Source: Micromonospora pattaloongensis
GTDB taxonomy: Bacteria > Actinomycetota > Actinomycetes > Mycobacteriales > Micromonosporaceae
Length of the DNA: 64,000 nt
Direction of reading: 5' to 3'
Assembly: GCF_900107255.1 (NCBI RefSeq)
Contig: NZ_FNPH01000007.1
Span: forward strand, 124,001 to 188,000
The position numbers and the translations under genes were made by a program. This document shows positions 27,070 through 36,853 of the stretch, piece by piece. Positions within the stretch are counted from its first letter, which is position 1. Each line of letters begins with the position of its first letter. The notes under the pieces were generated by a model. The model searched no databases and was not told the DNA's origin. It saw nothing but the letters and a program-made list of their open reading frames with translations.

Positions 27070-28548
27070 GTGTCCCAGCCCTCCCCGCTCGCCGCCGTCG
27101 CACGCAACGCCCAGGCACTGCGCGACTCGGGTGATCTCACCGCCGCCCGTGGCTACCTCGAACGCGCGCTGGAGTCGGCACGGCCGGCGTTCGGCGAGGA
27201 TCACCCGGAGGTGCTGCAGACCGCGCACCTGCTGGCGGCGCTGCACCGCGAGGCCGACGATCCGATGGCGGCGCGGCGGGTGTTGGAGGAGGCGATCGCG
27301 GCCGGCGAGCGGCCGTTGGGCTACTCGCACCCGCTGATGCTGGGACTCTGTTTCGAGTTGGGCGGGGTCGCGGAAGAGCTGGGCAACCGGCACGAGGCCC
27401 GCAAGAACTTCGGCCGCATCGCCGCTACCGGGCCCGCCGTGCTCGGTGACGATCATTGGCAGGTACGCGCCGCGCGCGAGTACCTCGGCGAGGCGCAACC
27501 CGGCGCCGCGGCGGCCACCGAGCCGCCCGCGCCGACGCCGCTCACCGCGCCCATCGCGCCCGGCCCCGGCCCCGAGCCGATCACGCCGGACACGCCGCAC
27601 GAGCCGGTCGCGATGGCGGCCCCGGCCCCCGCGCCGACGACGCCGGTCAGCGGCCCGCCCGTCAGCGTTGTGCCGCTCGACCCCGCGCCGAGCCGCGACG
27701 CGCCGCCGAGCGTCCCGCCGCCGGCCGAGTCGGCGCCGCCGTGGCCACAGACCCAGCCCGTCGCGCAGCCGACCCCGGGCCACCCGGTCGATCAGACACC
27801 GCCGACGCGGCCCGTCGCGCAGCCGCCGGCGGGCCATCCGGTCGATCAGCCGCCGCCGACGCAGCCCGTCGCGCAGCCGGCGCCGAGCTATCCGCTCGAT
27901 GGGCACCCGTCGCCGTACCCCGTCGAGCCGACGCCGGGTCATCCGGTCGACCCGCACCCCGGGGCCCCGTACCCGTTCTCGGCGATGCCACAGCCCGAGC
28001 CGTACCCCGGAATGACACCGCAGCTCGAGCCGTACCCGGCAATTCAGTCGTATCCGACGATTCAGCCGGCACCGGCTGCGGTGCCGCAACCGGCGCCGCC
28101 GGCCGAGACCCCCGCGCGGGGGCGCCTGGTGACGGTGGCCGCCGCCGTGGCCGCCACCGCCGCGGCGATCGCGGCGACGGTGGTCGGGTTGGCGGTGTTG
28201 GCCGACCGGTCGTCGGCGCCGACGCAGTCCCAGGCCTCCCCCACCGCCGGGCCGGCGCTCGGCGGTGAGCCCCCGACGGAGCTGCGCCTGCGCGACGACG
28301 GCTCCGCGATCACCGTCAGCTGGCGGGACCCCACCCCGGGCACGGTGCCGTTCATCGTCGCCGGCGGGCGAACCGGACAACAGCTCGCCATGATGGGCCG
28401 GGTCGACCCCGGCGAGACCAGTTACAGCATCAACGGCCTGAGCCCGCGCCTGGACTACTGCTTCACGGTCCTGGCGGTCTACTCCACCGACCGGTACGCC
28501 ACCTCCGGACAGGTCTGCACGAGTCGCGCCACGCCCACGCCGCGCTAG
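27070..28548 (+). CDS. TPR protein with Pro-rich linker, membrane helix and FN3 domain
   Basis: A 492-residue protein from GTG 27070 (an in-frame GTG at 27025 is less likely). Residues 1-140 are tetratricopeptide-like helices (NAQALRDSGDLTAARGYLER, LLAALHREADDPMAARRVLE). Residues 150-350 are a Pro/Ala-rich linker with repeated HPVDQ and QPVAQP units. A membrane helix follows (VTVAAAVAATAAAIAATVVG), then a C-terminal fibronectin type III-like domain (TELRLRDDGSAITVSWRD). So TPRs are cytoplasmic and FN3 outside. It lies just upstream of the FN3/MoxR/DUF58/TgpA operon and probably belongs to the same surface system. Confidence 0.78.
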   Translation: MSQPSPLAAVARNAQALRDSGDLTAARGYLERALESARPAFGEDHPEVLQTAHLLAALHREADDPMAARRVLEEAIAAGERPLGYSHPLMLGLCFELGGVAEELGNRHEARKNFGRIAATGPAVLGDDHWQVRAAREYLGEAQPGAAAATEPPAPTPLTAPIAPGPGPEPITPDTPHEPVAMAAPAPAPTTPVSGPPVSVVPLDPAPSRDAPPSVPPPAESAPPWPQTQPVAQPTPGHPVDQTPPTRPVAQPPAGHPVDQPPPTQPVAQPAPSYPLDGHPSPYPVEPTPGHPVDPHPGAPYPFSAMPQPEPYPGMTPQLEPYPAIQSYPTIQPAPAAVPQPAPPAETPARGRLVTVAAAVAATAAAIAATVVGLAVLADRSSAPTQSQASPTAGPALGGEPPTELRLRDDGSAITVSWRDPTPGTVPFIVAGGRTGQQLAMMGRVDPGETSYSINGLSPRLDYCFTVLAVYSTDRYATSGQVCTSRATPTPR

Positions 28549-28750
28549 CGCACGCCGCCATTACGCTGCGCAGACACCACAATCGACAGCGCGTCATCCA
28601 CAGGCGCTACCACGCACTGTCCACAGGCGGAGGCGACGGGTTCCCGCCGCTATTGACCAGCCCATATGATGGCTCCGGCTTTGGGGAGGAGCGCCGGCGA
28701 CAGCGGGCGCCACAGACACTGTCCGCACACGCGTGGGGAGGCGGCCGGCT

Positions 28751-31402
28751 GTGGTCACCACAGGCAACGGCACCACGAGCAGCGACACCACCAGCACACC
28801 GAAGCGGCGGTTGCGCACGCGCGGCGGCCTGGTCACGGCGGGCACCGTCGTCGCGCTCGTGGCCGCCATGGGGCTGACCGTGCTCGGGCTGGGCGCGGCC
28901 GACAACGCGGTCGCCAGCTACGACGCCAGCTCGTGGCTGTGGAGCGCGGCCAGGAGCGAGATGGCGCGCGTCAACGGCGTCACCGGTCGCGTGGACACTC
29001 GGATGGAGGTCCCGCAGGCGCGCAGTCACCCCATGCAGGTGACCCAGACCGACCGCTTCCTGATCCTGCGCGACCTGTCCACCGGCCGGGTCAGCTCGCT
29101 GGACCTGGCCACGTTGCAGATCACCGCGACGACGATGACCACGGCCGGGCTCGGGGTCAGCGTCGCGATGCACGAGGACGCGGCGTTCGTGGTCGACGCA
29201 GTGCAGGGCATCGTGCGGCAGCTCGATCCGCGCACCCTGGTGCCCGTCGGCGAGCCGGTGCGCTATCCCCCGGGTATCACCGGCGGCTTCTTTGACGGCG
29301 CCGGCCGGCTCTGGATCGCGGTGCCGAGCGAGGGCACGGTCTCGGCGATCACCGCGGCGCCGCTGTCCTCGTCCGCCGCGCCGTCGCCGGCGGGTGGCGG
29401 CGGCCTGAGCCCGAAGCTGATCCGCACCGTGGCCGTCGCCCCGCCCAGCAACGACCTGGCCATCTCCGCGCTGGACAACGGCGTGGCGGTGCTGAACCGG
29501 ACCAGCAACGCCCTGGTCATCGTGCGCGGTGAGCAGCAGCGCGAGGTCCCGCTGAGCCTGCGCGCGCCGGGCGCGCTGCCGCCGCACACCAGCGGCGCCC
29601 AGGTCCCGGTGACCGTTCCCGACGCGCGGGAGATTGTCGTGGTCGGCGACAGCGGCGTGCAGAAGTTCGGCGTGCCGGGCGCGGGCAACCGGCTACGCGC
29701 AGCGGTGGCGTGGGCCGGACGGTTCTACGTGGCCGACGACGCCACCGGCAAGGTGTATGCGTTCGACGCGACCGGCAAGCTCATCGACACCGTCGAGGTG
29801 AAGGGCGCGGGCGGGCTGCTGGAGCTGGAGGTCCGGGAGAACCACCTGTTCATCAACGCGCCCAACTCCTCCACCGCCCGAGTGGTCGACGCGAAGCACA
29901 CGGTGCGGGTGGTGGACAAGTACGCCAACGACATCCTCGGCGGCGACCCGCCGCCGGCGCCCCCGCCGCCGCCCCCGCCGAAGAAGCCCGTGGTGGGCAA
30001 GCCGAGCGCGCCGCGCAGCGTGAGCGCCTCGGCCGGCAACGCCCAGGTACGGGTGAGCTGGGACGCCGCCGCCTCCAACGGCGCACCGATCATCAAGTAC
30101 GTCGTGGAGGGCGCCGGCAAGACCCGCGAGGTCGGCGCCAACCAGCGATCGCTGGAGATCACCGGGCTGACGAACGGCAAGCCGTACCGCTTCTCGGTGC
30201 ACGCGGTCAACGCCAAGGGAGCCGGCCCGGCCCGGATGAGCAACCCCGTCGTGCCCACCGCCGAGGTGCCGGATCCGCCGGCGAGCGTCACGGCGCAGGC
30301 GCGGCCGGACGGCACGGTGGTCGTGAAGTGGCCGGCGGCCAACGGCCAGGGCCGCAAGATCAGAAAGTACGCGGTAACCGCCACCTCGGCCGGGGCCAGC
30401 GCGCCCGTCGGGGAGTCACCGAAGACCCAGCTGGTCATCCCGACCGGCGAACTGGAGTACGGCACGCAGTACGCGTTCTCGGTGATCGCGGTGAACGAGA
30501 AGGGCGCCGGCTCCAAGGCGTCCCCGATCAGCAACAGCGTCGTCCCGTTCACCCTGCCCGACGCGCCGCAGGGGCTGGAGGCCACCACCGTCGCCGGCGA
30601 GCGCGGCACGATCCTGGTCAGCTGGGCCCCGGCGCAGGACAACGGCCGGCCGATCACGAAGTACGTCGTCGAGGCCAACGGCCGCCGCAGCGAGGTCAGC
30701 GACGGCACCCGGACGAAGCTGACCGGCTTCGGCGACGGCGAGTCCGTCACGGTGAAGGTACAGGCGGTCAACGAGGCCGGCGCCGGTCAGGCGGCGACCG
30801 ATACCGCCCAGACGGTGGCCCGGCCGCAGGTCACGATCACCGGCAGCAGCTCGGACGAGACGTCGGTGACGGTGAACTTCACGGTCAACGACGGCGGCGG
30901 CCAGGCCCAGTGCCGGGCCACGGTGCCGGGCGCGACGGCCGCGAGCGGCAGCTGTAGCCGACTCACCGTCGGCGGCCTCAAGCCGAGCAGCAGCTACACC
31001 GTCACGGTCACCGCCAGCAACGCCGCCGGGGAGGCGACCGCGAAGACGACGCGCAGCACGGTCGCCGTCTACGGGCGAGCCGTCTGCAACAACAACACCT
31101 CGAGCTCCGACCCCGCGCAGCACACGTGGTGCGACAACCCCAACAACGGCCGCGAGATCCGGTCGGGCACCTCCGAGCAGGCCGGGCGGCTCGGCCGCGC
31201 GGGCCAGAACGACCGTCTCGAGGCGATCTGCAAGGTCACCGGCAGCAACATCAGCCACTACGTGTACAACAAGGGCAAGGCCGACCCGACCAACATCTGG
31301 ATCCGGGTGCCGTGGGGCGGCGGCACCGGCTACATCTCGTTCGCCTGGTTCAACCTGGAGGGCTACGGCATCAACTCCACCGGACCGCTGCCCACCTGCT
31401 GA
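28751..31402 (+). CDS. Membrane-anchored beta-propeller/fibronectin type III protein
   Basis: An 883-residue surface protein. GTG 28751 is preferred because GGGGAGG lies 9 bases upstream; GTG 28733 overlaps that site. A membrane anchor (LVTAGTVVALVAAMGLTVLG) is followed by a beta-propeller-like region (about 60-385), a Pro-rich hinge, then four FN3-like domains (about 410-780; for example APRSVSASAGNAQVRVSWDA and APQGLEATTVAGERGTILVS). A Cys-containing SH3-like C-terminal domain (RAVCNNNTSSS to the final PTC) ends it. It is 31 bases ahead of a MoxR gene. It may be the structural or adhesive product that the MoxR/DUF58/TgpA set assembles; that is inference. Confidence 0.85.
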   Translation: MVTTGNGTTSSDTTSTPKRRLRTRGGLVTAGTVVALVAAMGLTVLGLGAADNAVASYDASSWLWSAARSEMARVNGVTGRVDTRMEVPQARSHPMQVTQTDRFLILRDLSTGRVSSLDLATLQITATTMTTAGLGVSVAMHEDAAFVVDAVQGIVRQLDPRTLVPVGEPVRYPPGITGGFFDGAGRLWIAVPSEGTVSAITAAPLSSSAAPSPAGGGGLSPKLIRTVAVAPPSNDLAISALDNGVAVLNRTSNALVIVRGEQQREVPLSLRAPGALPPHTSGAQVPVTVPDAREIVVVGDSGVQKFGVPGAGNRLRAAVAWAGRFYVADDATGKVYAFDATGKLIDTVEVKGAGGLLELEVRENHLFINAPNSSTARVVDAKHTVRVVDKYANDILGGDPPPAPPPPPPPKKPVVGKPSAPRSVSASAGNAQVRVSWDAAASNGAPIIKYVVEGAGKTREVGANQRSLEITGLTNGKPYRFSVHAVNAKGAGPARMSNPVVPTAEVPDPPASVTAQARPDGTVVVKWPAANGQGRKIRKYAVTATSAGASAPVGESPKTQLVIPTGELEYGTQYAFSVIAVNEKGAGSKASPISNSVVPFTLPDAPQGLEATTVAGERGTILVSWAPAQDNGRPITKYVVEANGRRSEVSDGTRTKLTGFGDGESVTVKVQAVNEAGAGQAATDTAQTVARPQVTITGSSSDETSVTVNFTVNDGGGQAQCRATVPGATAASGSCSRLTVGGLKPSSSYTVTVTASNAAGEATAKTTRSTVAVYGRAVCNNNTSSSDPAQHTWCDNPNNGREIRSGTSEQAGRLGRAGQNDRLEAICKVTGSNISHYVYNKGKADPTNIWIRVPWGGGTGYISFAWFNLEGYGINSTGPLPTC

Positions 31403-31433
31403 TCGGCACCACCGCGCAAGGAGCACCTCCACT

Positions 31434-32429
31434 GTGAACACCCGAGAGCCCCTCACCCCGCAACAGGTGCAGGGCTTCGCCACCCTGGCCAACCAGCTCG
31501 CCGACACCATCTCCACGGTGGTGCTCGGCAAGCCCGAAGTGGTCCGACTGGCGCTGACCGCCCTCTTCGCCCAGGGGCACGTGCTGCTGGAGGACGTGCC
31601 CGGGGTTGGCAAGACGACGCTGGCGCGGGCGATCGCGGCGACGGTACGCGGGCAGTGGCGGCGCATCCAGTTCACGCCCGACCTGCTGCCCGCGGACGTC
31701 TCCGGAGTGACGATCTTCAACCAGGCCACCCGCGGCTTCGAGTTCCACCCCGGCCCCGTCTTCGCCAACATCGTGATCGCCGACGAGATCAACCGGGCGT
31801 CACCGAAGACGCAGTCGGCGCTGCTGGAGGTGATGGAGGAGCGCACCGTCACCGTCGACGGCGTCCGGCACGCGGTGCCGCAGCCGTTCCTGGTCGTGGC
31901 CACGCAGAATCCGGTCGAGATGGACGGCACCTACCGGCTGCCCGAGGCGCAACTGGACCGGTTCCTGGTGAAGCTGTCGGTGGGCTACCCCGACGAGCAG
32001 GTCGAGGTCGAGGTGCTGCGCGGCGCGACGCGGCGCTCCCCTGAGGCGCTCGAGCCCGTCACCGACACCGCCGCCGTCGAACAGATGGTGCGGATGGCCC
32101 AGCAGGTGCACATCGCCGACCCGCTCTACGCGTACGCGGTCCGGCTCGCCGCGGCCACCCGTAACCACCCGCAGGTGAGGGTCGGCGTCAGTCCCCGCGG
32201 CGTGATCGCGCTGACCCGCGCGGCGTCGGCGTACGCGCTGATCCAGGGGCGCGGTTTCGTCCTGCCCGAGGACCTCAAGGCGTTGCTGGAGCCCGTCTTC
32301 GCGCACCGCGTGCTGCTCTCCCCCGACGCCCAGCTGCGCGGGGTCACCGCCGCCGAGGTGCTGCACGACGCGGTCCAGGGGGTGCCGGTCCCGCTCCCCG
32401 CGGGACAGCCCGCCCCCGCCGGCGCCTGA
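31434..32429 (+). CDS. MoxR-family AAA+ ATPase
   Basis: A 331-residue MoxR ATPase, a chaperone-like AAA+ that usually acts with DUF58 and von Willebrand-type proteins. Walker A is VPGVGKTTLA at about residue 59 and Walker B IVIADEINRA at about 112. Sensor 1 is FLVVATQNPVEMDG. The length is normal. It starts with GTG 31434 preceded by AAGGAG. The next gene follows in 16 bases, supporting one operon. Confidence 0.93.
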   Translation: MNTREPLTPQQVQGFATLANQLADTISTVVLGKPEVVRLALTALFAQGHVLLEDVPGVGKTTLARAIAATVRGQWRRIQFTPDLLPADVSGVTIFNQATRGFEFHPGPVFANIVIADEINRASPKTQSALLEVMEERTVTVDGVRHAVPQPFLVVATQNPVEMDGTYRLPEAQLDRFLVKLSVGYPDEQVEVEVLRGATRRSPEALEPVTDTAAVEQMVRMAQQVHIADPLYAYAVRLAAATRNHPQVRVGVSPRGVIALTRAASAYALIQGRGFVLPEDLKALLEPVFAHRVLLSPDAQLRGVTAAEVLHDAVQGVPVPLPAGQPAPAGA

Positions 32430-32445
32430 GGCCCGGCCCGGCGAC

Positions 32446-33606
32446 ATGACCCTCACTCCGCGTGGCATCGGCCTGCTCGTCGGCGGTGCCGTGCTGCTCG
32501 TCGCCGGCTTCCGGTTCGGCTACCCCGAGCTGAGCCTGCTCGGCACGGTCGCGGCGATCGCGCTGGCCTGCGCGCTGGCGCACGCCGCCTGGCGTCCCCG
32601 GCTCGACGTGTCGCGCACCGCCGACCCCGACCGGGTGGCGCGCGGCGACGCCGCCACGATGACCCTGACCGTGCGCAACGACAGCCGCCTGCGCGCGGCC
32701 AACCTGCTCGCCCACGACCGCTGCGGCGCCCGCGACGTGCCGGTACCGCTGCTGCGGCTGCGCCCCGGCCGCGACACCACCGTCAGCTATCCGGTGCCGA
32801 CCCACCGCCGCGGAGTGGTGCCGGTCGGTCCGCTGCGGGTCACCCGGCGCGACGTGCTCGGGCTGATCTCGTCGGCCCGCTCCCACGGCCAGCCGACCCG
32901 GGTCCGGGTGCATCCGCGGATCCATCCGCTGGCCGCGGTGCCCGCCGGCGTCGCCCGCAGCCTCGACGGCCGGTTCGACCGGGTGCCGCACGGCACGATC
33001 ACCTTCGACTCGCTGCGCGAGTACGTCGTCGGCGACGAGCTGCGCCGGGTGCACTGGCGCACCAGCGCGCGGATCGGCGAGCTTATGGTGCGGGAGGATC
33101 TCGACACGAGCCTGCCGCGCATCGTGGTGCTGCTGGACAACCGGACGAGCGCGCACCCGGACGTGGTCGACGGCGTGGCCGAGACGTTCGAGTCGGCGTG
33201 CGAGGCGGCCGCGTCGGTCATCGCCGCCGCGGTGCGGGAGGACCTGCCGGTGACGCTGCTGATGGTCGACGACGACCGCGTCGACGGCGATCACCTCGAC
33301 CGGCTCACCGAGGCGGCGCTGCGTCCCGGCCCGCGCGAGCGCGACGACCGGCTGCGTACGGCGACGACGCGGCTGCGACAGCAGCGGCTCGGCGACACGC
33401 TGGTGTTCCTGACCGGTCCCGGCGCCCGCGCCGAGCTGGGCCTGCTGGGCGCGCTGCGCGGACCGTACCCGGCGGTGCTGGTGGGGGTGCTGCACGGCGG
33501 CGGCGACGCCGGGTCGGGCGCCGGCGCGGTGGAGGGGATGCTGGTCATCGACGCCGCGGACGGCGCCGAGTTCGCCGCGGAGTGGGACGGGTCGCGCGCA
33601 TGGTGA
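32446..33606 (+). CDS. DUF58 domain-containing membrane protein
   Basis: A 386-residue DUF58 protein. Two hydrophobic N-terminal segments (GIGLLVGGAVLLVAGFRFGY and SLLGTVAAIALACALAHAAW) precede a beta-sandwich. The DUF58 motif YVVGDELRRVHWRTSARIGE then lies near residue 190, with a von Willebrand-like C-terminal fold (IVVLLDNRTSAHPDVVDGVA). It is the standard partner of MoxR. Its stop overlaps the start of the next gene by 7 bases, so translation is coupled. Confidence 0.93.
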   Translation: MTLTPRGIGLLVGGAVLLVAGFRFGYPELSLLGTVAAIALACALAHAAWRPRLDVSRTADPDRVARGDAATMTLTVRNDSRLRAANLLAHDRCGARDVPVPLLRLRPGRDTTVSYPVPTHRRGVVPVGPLRVTRRDVLGLISSARSHGQPTRVRVHPRIHPLAAVPAGVARSLDGRFDRVPHGTITFDSLREYVVGDELRRVHWRTSARIGELMVREDLDTSLPRIVVLLDNRTSAHPDVVDGVAETFESACEAAASVIAAAVREDLPVTLLMVDDDRVDGDHLDRLTEAALRPGPRERDDRLRTATTRLRQQRLGDTLVFLTGPGARAELGLLGALRGPYPAVLVGVLHGGGDAGSGAGAVEGMLVIDAADGAEFAAEWDGSRAW

Positions 33607-35909
33607 GGGTGCTGCGGGCGGCGCCCGTTCCGCTGGCGCTGATCGCGATGATCGGGCTGGCCGGGGTGGTGCTCGGCGGCATCTACGCCGACCCGTTGCT
33701 GACGCAGCTGATGCTCGGCGCGGGCGCCGGCTCGGTGGCGGTGAGCCTGGCGGCCCGCCGGCTGCCGACGTGGCTGGTCGCGCCGGTCTCGGTGGTCGCG
33801 CTCGCCGGCTACACGCTGTTCGCGCTCCGGCTGGCGGCCAGCCGCGCGGCGCTGCCCGACCCGCTGCCCGAGGTGATCGCCGACGCCGCCCGCAGCGGCA
33901 TTCCCCGGCTGCTGACCGCGATGATCCCGGTCGAGCCGCTGCCCGACACGGTGCTGGTGCCGGTGGTGGCCGCCTGGCTGGCCGGGCTCGCCGGCGCCGA
34001 GCTGGCGCTGCGCGCCCGACGGGTGCTGCTCGGCTACGCGCCGCCGGCGCTGCTCTACGTCGGCGCCGTCTACGTCGTGGGGCCCAATGCGCAGACCGCG
34101 GTCGGGCCGACGCTGGCGTTCGCCGCCCTGGCGGTCGCCGGGCTGGCCGCGACCGGACGCCCGGCCGGGGCGGCGGCGGTCGACGGCGACGTGCCGGCGC
34201 CGGTGCGCGCCGCCCTGCGGGCCCGCGTCGCGGCCGGCGCCGCCGCCGGGGTGGCCGCGATCCTGGCGCTCGGGGCCGCGATCGCGCCGACGGTGGCCGA
34301 CCGGGTCACCACCGAGCCGGTCGACCCGCGCCGCTACGTGCAGCCGCCGCAGGTCGACAGCCTCGACGAGAGCCCGCTGATCCGGATCTCCGGCTGGGCG
34401 CTCAGTCCCGACCAGAAGCTGCTCGACGTCGCCACCACCGGCGCCGCCCCATCCCCGGCCCCGTCGGCGGGTGGCGGCGCGGACGCGGAGCCGGACGGCG
34501 TCGGGCGCGGCGGGGTGTGGATCCGGCTCGCGGTGCTCAACGACTATGACGGGGTGACCTGGCGGGTCGGGGCGACCTACCGCAACGCCGGGCGGGTGCT
34601 GCCGGCGGCGCCGCGCAGCCCGGGCGCCACGGTGGAGCCGGTCCGTCAGGAGATCACCGTCGCCGAGCTGACCGGTCGGCTGCTGCCGGCGGTGGCTACG
34701 CCGGAGCAGGTGGTTGGCGCGCGGGTGGCGTACGACCCGGGCAGCGGGACGCTGATCCGACCGGAGGGGCTGAACGCCGGACAGCGCTACACGGTGAAGT
34801 CGGCGCAGGAGCGCCCGGACTACAACCAGCTCAGCGCGGCGAACGTGCCGGCCGGCGACGCGGTGGCGCGGGTGTTGCGGGTGGCCGACGGCGCGCCGGA
34901 GCAGCTGCAGCGCCTGGCCGAGCAGCTCGCCACCGACAACGGCTCGCCGTACCAGCGGGCATCGGCGATCGAACAGTTCCTCGCCGAGCACTACCGGCTG
35001 GTCTCCGACGCCCCCAGCGGGCACGCGTACCCGAATCTGAACTTCTTCCTCTTCGGGCCCCGCAACGCCGGCGGCCAGCGCGGCACCTCCGAGCAGTTCG
35101 CGGCCGCGTTCGCGGTGCTCGGCCGGCTGATGGGGCTGCCGACCCGGGTGGTGGTCGGCTTCCACTCGCCCACGGGGAACGGCCCGGTCCGGGGTGCGGA
35201 CGCGTACGCCTGGCCCGAGGTGCTCTTCTCCGACATCGGGTGGGTGGCATTCGATCCGCTGCCGCAGCCGAACACCGAACCGCGGCCGGTCGAGGAGGAC
35301 TTCAAGCCCAAGCCGGAGAAGTCGACGCCGCCGCCGACCGAGGCGCCGACCCCGACCGCCCCGGCCACGGCGCCGCCGTCGACGAGCGCCGCCGCGGCCC
35401 CGCCACCCCGCGACCGCGGCCCCGCCGGACCGCTGCTGGCCGGGATCGGCGCCGGCACGCTGGTGCTGCTGCTGGCCGGCGGCGCCACCGGGATCGTGCT
35501 GCAGCGCCGGGCGCAGCGCCGCCGCCGGCTCGACGCCGGGTCACCGGCGGCGCGGATCGCCGGCGCCTGGCTGGAGGTGCGCGACGCGCTGCGGCTGGCC
35601 GGGCATCCGGCGCCGGCGCACCTGGCGGCGACGGAGGTCGCCGCGCACGCCCGCGGGGTCGACGCGCGGTCCGGCGCGGCCGGTGCCGACGCGCGGTCCG
35701 GGCCGGTGCGGGTGGCGGTGCCGCCGATCGACGACCTGGCGACGCTGGTGAACCTGGCGGCGTTCGCGCCGGGCGAGGCCGACGACGAGCAGGCGCGCCG
35801 CGCCGCCGCGCAGGCCGTCGCGTACGCGGACCAGGTGCGCGAGCGCCGGCCGTGGTGGCGGCGGCTGCTCTGGTCGGTGCACCCCGGCCCGCTGCGCTGG
35901 CACCGCTGA
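33600..35909 (+). CDS. TgpA-like membrane protein with substituted transglutaminase triad
   Basis: A 769-residue protein: about six membrane helices in residues 1-230, an exported region with the transglutaminase-like fold (about 440-560), then a Pro/Thr-rich linker, one more helix (LLAGIGAGTLVLLLAGGATG) and a cytoplasmic DUF4129-like tail. In active homologues the core has a catalytic Cys, His and Asp. Here the Cys position is Ser497 (RGTSEQFAAAF), the His position is Tyr536 (GADAYAWPEV), and only Asp552 (VAFDPLP) is kept. The fold is complete but the usual chemistry should be absent. It is the last gene of the MoxR operon. Confidence 0.9.
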   Translation: MVRVLRAAPVPLALIAMIGLAGVVLGGIYADPLLTQLMLGAGAGSVAVSLAARRLPTWLVAPVSVVALAGYTLFALRLAASRAALPDPLPEVIADAARSGIPRLLTAMIPVEPLPDTVLVPVVAAWLAGLAGAELALRARRVLLGYAPPALLYVGAVYVVGPNAQTAVGPTLAFAALAVAGLAATGRPAGAAAVDGDVPAPVRAALRARVAAGAAAGVAAILALGAAIAPTVADRVTTEPVDPRRYVQPPQVDSLDESPLIRISGWALSPDQKLLDVATTGAAPSPAPSAGGGADAEPDGVGRGGVWIRLAVLNDYDGVTWRVGATYRNAGRVLPAAPRSPGATVEPVRQEITVAELTGRLLPAVATPEQVVGARVAYDPGSGTLIRPEGLNAGQRYTVKSAQERPDYNQLSAANVPAGDAVARVLRVADGAPEQLQRLAEQLATDNGSPYQRASAIEQFLAEHYRLVSDAPSGHAYPNLNFFLFGPRNAGGQRGTSEQFAAAFAVLGRLMGLPTRVVVGFHSPTGNGPVRGADAYAWPEVLFSDIGWVAFDPLPQPNTEPRPVEEDFKPKPEKSTPPPTEAPTPTAPATAPPSTSAAAAPPPRDRGPAGPLLAGIGAGTLVLLLAGGATGIVLQRRAQRRRRLDAGSPAARIAGAWLEVRDALRLAGHPAPAHLAATEVAAHARGVDARSGAAGADARSGPVRVAVPPIDDLATLVNLAAFAPGEADDEQARRAAAQAVAYADQVRERRPWWRRLLWSVHPGPLRWHR

Positions 35910-35969
35910 ACGGCGCGGCGGCCGCAGCCCGGGCCGTCCGGCGGCGAGCGCGGCTCGGCCTGCGGGCGG

Positions 35970-36491
35970 TCAGCGCCGCGCGCCCCACCGGCGCGCGGGC
36001 GCCTGCCACGCCGACAGCGGGGCACGCAGGGCGCGGTTCCCGTCCGAGCGCGCCGACCACGGCATGACACGCTGCGGCTGCTGGCGGCGCTGCCGGCGCA
36101 GCGCGGCCGCCACAATCGCCCCGGCGGCCGCGATGGCCGCCACCGCCGCGCGGTTGCGGCGGATCGCCGCACCGACGCGGAACGCCGACACGCCCGCCGC
36201 GCTCACGCTCTCCTGGCCCACCCGGCGGGCCGTGCCGGTGGTCCGCGACGCCCGCCGGCCGATCGGCTCCCTGCCGGACGTGCCGCGCCGCGCCACCCCG
36301 GCGGCACGCTGGCGCGCCGCGTCGCCCGCCCGCATCGCCAGCTCACGCGCCCGACCCGCGGCCCGCATCGCCGTCTGGCGCCCGCGCGCCTTCACGTCGA
36401 CCTGAGCCGCCAACGCCTGGACGGTCTCGGCGAGCTCCGCCCGCGTCCTCCGGACCTGCGCGCGAGCGGCCTCGGCGTCTCCGTTCGTCAC
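35970..36491 (-). CDS. DUF3618 domain-containing protein
   Basis: A 173-residue protein from GTG 36491. The DUF3618 region is at the N-terminus (AARAQVRRTRAELAETVQAL, AQVDVKARGRQTAMRA), followed by a basic Arg/Ala-rich region and a short hydrophobic helix (AAVAAIAAAGAIVAAALRR). It is probably a small inner-membrane protein with a coiled-coil-like head. A longer reading into the upstream Arg-rich stretch is not supported. It converges with the TgpA-like gene across 60 bases. Confidence 0.82.
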   Translation of the reverse strand: MTNGDAEAARAQVRRTRAELAETVQALAAQVDVKARGRQTAMRAAGRARELAMRAGDAARQRAAGVARRGTSGREPIGRRASRTTGTARRVGQESVSAAGVSAFRVGAAIRRNRAAVAAIAAAGAIVAAALRRQRRQQPQRVMPWSARSDGNRALRAPLSAWQAPARRWGARR

Positions 36492-36853
36492 GTCGGCCCC
36501 CGACCCCGGGCGCTCCCGGACGCGGCGACCGGCCGCCGTGTTCCCCGGGCCGCCGCGCTGTCGCCGACGCGCGCCGGTCGACCTCCGTTCCGAACATTCC
36601 CCATGGTCTGTCCTTCCCGTCCGGCTGCGCGCCCCGCCCGGCGCCGGCGGAGCCGGCCGGCGAGTGCCACGCGCGGCGCCGACGCTACGCGGGACGGCGC
36701 CTGGCCCATCGCGATTCTGCACCGCGCCGCGCCCCCACCGCGCCGCGAACGGCGTATTCGCGACGGGCCGGTGGCCGCGGGACGACGCGACGGGTCAGTG
36801 GTCGCGGGACGCGACGGCGGGCCGGTGGCCGCCGGCACCGGCGAGGTGCGGAC
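36492..36853. other. Intergenic region, GC-rich, no gene seen
   Basis: This 362-base stretch lies upstream of DUF3618 and downstream of the LLM oxidoreductase gene, both leftward. It has near-repeats of GGGCCGGTGGCCGC (about 36757 and 36819) and CGCGGGACG units. Open frames crossing it are Arg/Pro-rich artefacts. Any DUF3618 promoter should be here, but I cannot point to one. Confidence 0.45.

Noticed and set aside
28585-28635. Two TCCACAGG sequences resembling DnaA boxes
   Set aside because: Only two matches, no dnaA/dnaN neighbours and no AT-rich unwinding region, so not an origin.
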